DNA of 12,603 nt from Candidatus Woesearchaeota archaeon (GTDB taxonomy: Archaea; Nanobdellota; Nanobdellia; Woesearchaeales; DSVV01): positions 1-12,603 of the forward strand of contig JACRKI010000066.1 of NCBI GenBank assembly GCA_016215305.1, in the 5' to 3' direction. Within the stretch, counting starts at the first letter, position 1, and every line of letters begins with the position of its first letter. Under the pieces are notes generated by a model. It was not told the DNA's origin. It searched no databases and worked only from the letters and a program-made list of their open reading frames with translations. This document shows, piece by piece, positions 11,482-12,603 of this stretch. The position numbers were made by a program, and so were the translations under genes.

Positions 11482-12603
11482 TTATGGAGCAGACCATTCT
11501 TCAGCGAATAATTCTGCTTGCTTTAATACCAAATCAGTAGCCATCTGCTGTTTATCTGGAGGATAACCATATTTTCTAAGCAACCTTTTAACCATTCTTC
11601 TTAAATTTGCCTGAACAGTTTCTCGTAATGTCCAATCAATAGTTGCATTTTTGCGTACTAATTCTGATAACTCCCTCGCCATTTCTTTCAGAATATCATC
11701 GCCTAAAGCGTCTCGTGCACCATCATGGTCGTCAAGTGCATCATAAAATGCTTCTTCTTCCTCAGTAAGTCCTAATTCTTTTCCCCTGCTTTTATCATCT
11801 CTTATTTCTCTTGCAATTTTAATTAGCTCCTGAATTACTTGAGCAGAGTCAATGCTTCTATTTTGATATTTCCTTATTGCTTCTTCAAGCATTTCAGAGA
11901 ATTTCTTATTTCGAATTTTATTGTGTTTAAATCGCACTGTTATTTGATCTGCCAAGAGTTTTTTCAACGCCTCAAACGCAAGATTCTTGTGCTTCATCCC
12001 CTTCACGTCTTCCAAGAAGTGATCTGAAAGAACTGATATTTCAGGTTTTTTCATGCCTGCGGATTCAAAAATATCTATAACACCTTCACTAGAAACTGCT
12101 TTAGATACAATTTGTTTTATTGCGGAGTGTAATTCTGTATCTGTTTTTTCTTTTCCTTGGATTTCAGTATTTTTTACTATAGATGCTTTAATCGCTTGGA
12201 AGAACCCAACTTCATCTCGTATTTTTTCTGCTTCTTCACTTGGGACTGCTAAAGCATACGCTTTTGTTAATCCAATAACTTCTCTGACATATCTCTTTTT
12301 TCCATCTTCTTGAGCAACTATGTGCTCCATTGCTTCAGGAATGATTTGCATTTTTTCTTTAGGTGTTCCTATAAAGAACCTTTTATAATCAAAATTATGA
12401 AAGAATTGACCCCCTATCTCATATTTTTCCTGCATAAGCGCGATCGCTTGTGATTGCTCAAATATTGGATTTCCTTTGCCTCCACTTTTTGCATAATTAA
12501 GGATTGCTTTTTTCAATTCTTGAGCAACTATGTGCTCCATTGCTTCAGGAATGATTTGCATTTTTTCTTTAGGTGTTCCTATAAAGAACCTTTTATAATC
12601 AAA
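11482..12603 (-). CDS. hsdR: Type I restriction enzyme subunit HsdR, C-terminal part (partial)
   Basis: The frame is open to the window edge, so the 5' part is missing. The visible portion of about 373 residues matches the C-terminal region of HsdR, the motor and nuclease subunit of type I restriction systems: EDGKKRYVREVIGLTKAYAL, VGFFQAIKASIVK, then EEEAFYDALDDHDGARDAL and the terminal TLRETVQANLRRMVKRLL with GYPPDKQQMATDLVL. The nuclease and helicase domains would lie upstream, outside the window, as would hsdM and hsdS if present. At the N-terminal end the segment ending MQIIPEAMEHIVAQE appears twice, 70 codons apart, from an exact DNA repeat. Only the inner copy fits the expected HsdR order, so the outermost sequence is suspect. 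The C-terminus and stop look normal. Confidence 0.85.
   Translation of the reverse strand, partial: FDYKRFFIGTPKEKMQIIPEAMEHIVAQELKKAILNYAKSGGKGNPIFEQSQAIALMQEKYEIGGQFFHNFDYKRFFIGTPKEKMQIIPEAMEHIVAQEDGKKRYVREVIGLTKAYALAVPSEEAEKIRDEVGFFQAIKASIVKNTEIQGKEKTDTELHSAIKQIVSKAVSSEGVIDIFESAGMKKPEISVLSDHFLEDVKGMKHKNLAFEALKKLLADQITVRFKHNKIRNKKFSEMLEEAIRKYQNRSIDSAQVIQELIKIAREIRDDKSRGKELGLTEEEEAFYDALDDHDGARDALGDDILKEMARELSELVRKNATIDWTLRETVQANLRRMVKRLLRKYGYPPDKQQMATDLVLKQAELFAEEWSAP
12307..12393. repeat. 87-bp direct repeat, inner copy
   Basis: This stretch is identical over 87 bases to 12517-12603, at an offset of 210 bp (exactly 70 codons). It encodes the reading from DYKRFFIGTPKEK to EAMEHIVAQE of HsdR and is in its natural place, followed by EDGKKRY. 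Confidence 0.9.
12517..12603. repeat. 87-bp direct repeat, edge copy
   Basis: This is an exact copy of 12307-12393, and it runs to the last base of the window. A perfect repeat ending right at the sequence edge, with a junction (AQE-LKKAILNY) that breaks the expected HsdR order, is typical of an assembly artefact at a contig end. A real 210-bp in-frame tandem duplication remains possible. Confidence 0.9.

Noticed and set aside
1..12603. CRISPR array
   Set aside because: No regularly spaced repeats. The repeats seen occur only two or three times and have other layouts.

Overview
The window reads as a stretch of an archaeal chromosome, most likely from a small-genome DPANN lineage such as Woesearchaeota or Pacearchaeota (inference). 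The reasons are an archaeal-type glutamyl-tRNA synthetase, archaeal TATA boxes such as TTTAAATA and TATATAAA placed 25-32 bases before several start codons, several apparently leaderless genes, and GGTG-type ribosome binding sites on others. Coding density is high, there is no rRNA or tRNA gene, and there is no recognisable transposase or CRISPR array.

Layout. 11-814 (-) encodes a long helical protein ending in a RelE/YafQ-like toxin fold. 815-1213 is non-coding and unusually rich in inverted repeats. 1214-2068 (+) encodes a coiled-coil protein with a P/Q/M-rich tail. It overlaps tail to tail with 2013-3845 (-), a large exported protein with solenoid (ankyrin-like) repeats and a C-terminal caspase-like His/Cys domain. 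3934-4884 (-) is a Fic AMP-transferase with its own inhibitory helix, enclosed by two directly repeated 33-bp palindromes. Divergent from it, 5040-6446 (+) holds a DNA methyltransferase and a wHTH-HNH endonuclease, probably a two-gene restriction-modification system.

6469-8199 (-) is gltX, divergent from a ParA-type ATPase (8338-9087, +), with one near-symmetric TATA box between them. 9315-9750 (-) holds a possible micro-ORF and a YgiT-zinc-finger/AbrB regulator, divergent from an FTR1-family iron permease (9839-10732, +). A G-rich, internally repeated leader (10793-10928) precedes a small nuclease-like protein (10898-11389, +). The right end is the C-terminal part of a type I restriction subunit HsdR (-), which is cut by the window edge inside an exact 87-bp repeat.

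Housekeeping genes (gltX, parA, iron permease) are therefore interleaved with defence or conflict genes: RelE-like toxin, caspase-like protein, Fic, an R-M pair, a nuclease-like protein and HsdR. The defence genes look more A/T-rich in codon choice than gltX and parA, which use GCG alanine codons heavily. The most unusual items are the palindrome-bounded fic unit, the exported repeat/caspase protein, the structured intergenic region at 890-1105, and the repeat at the HsdR end, which may be an assembly artefact.
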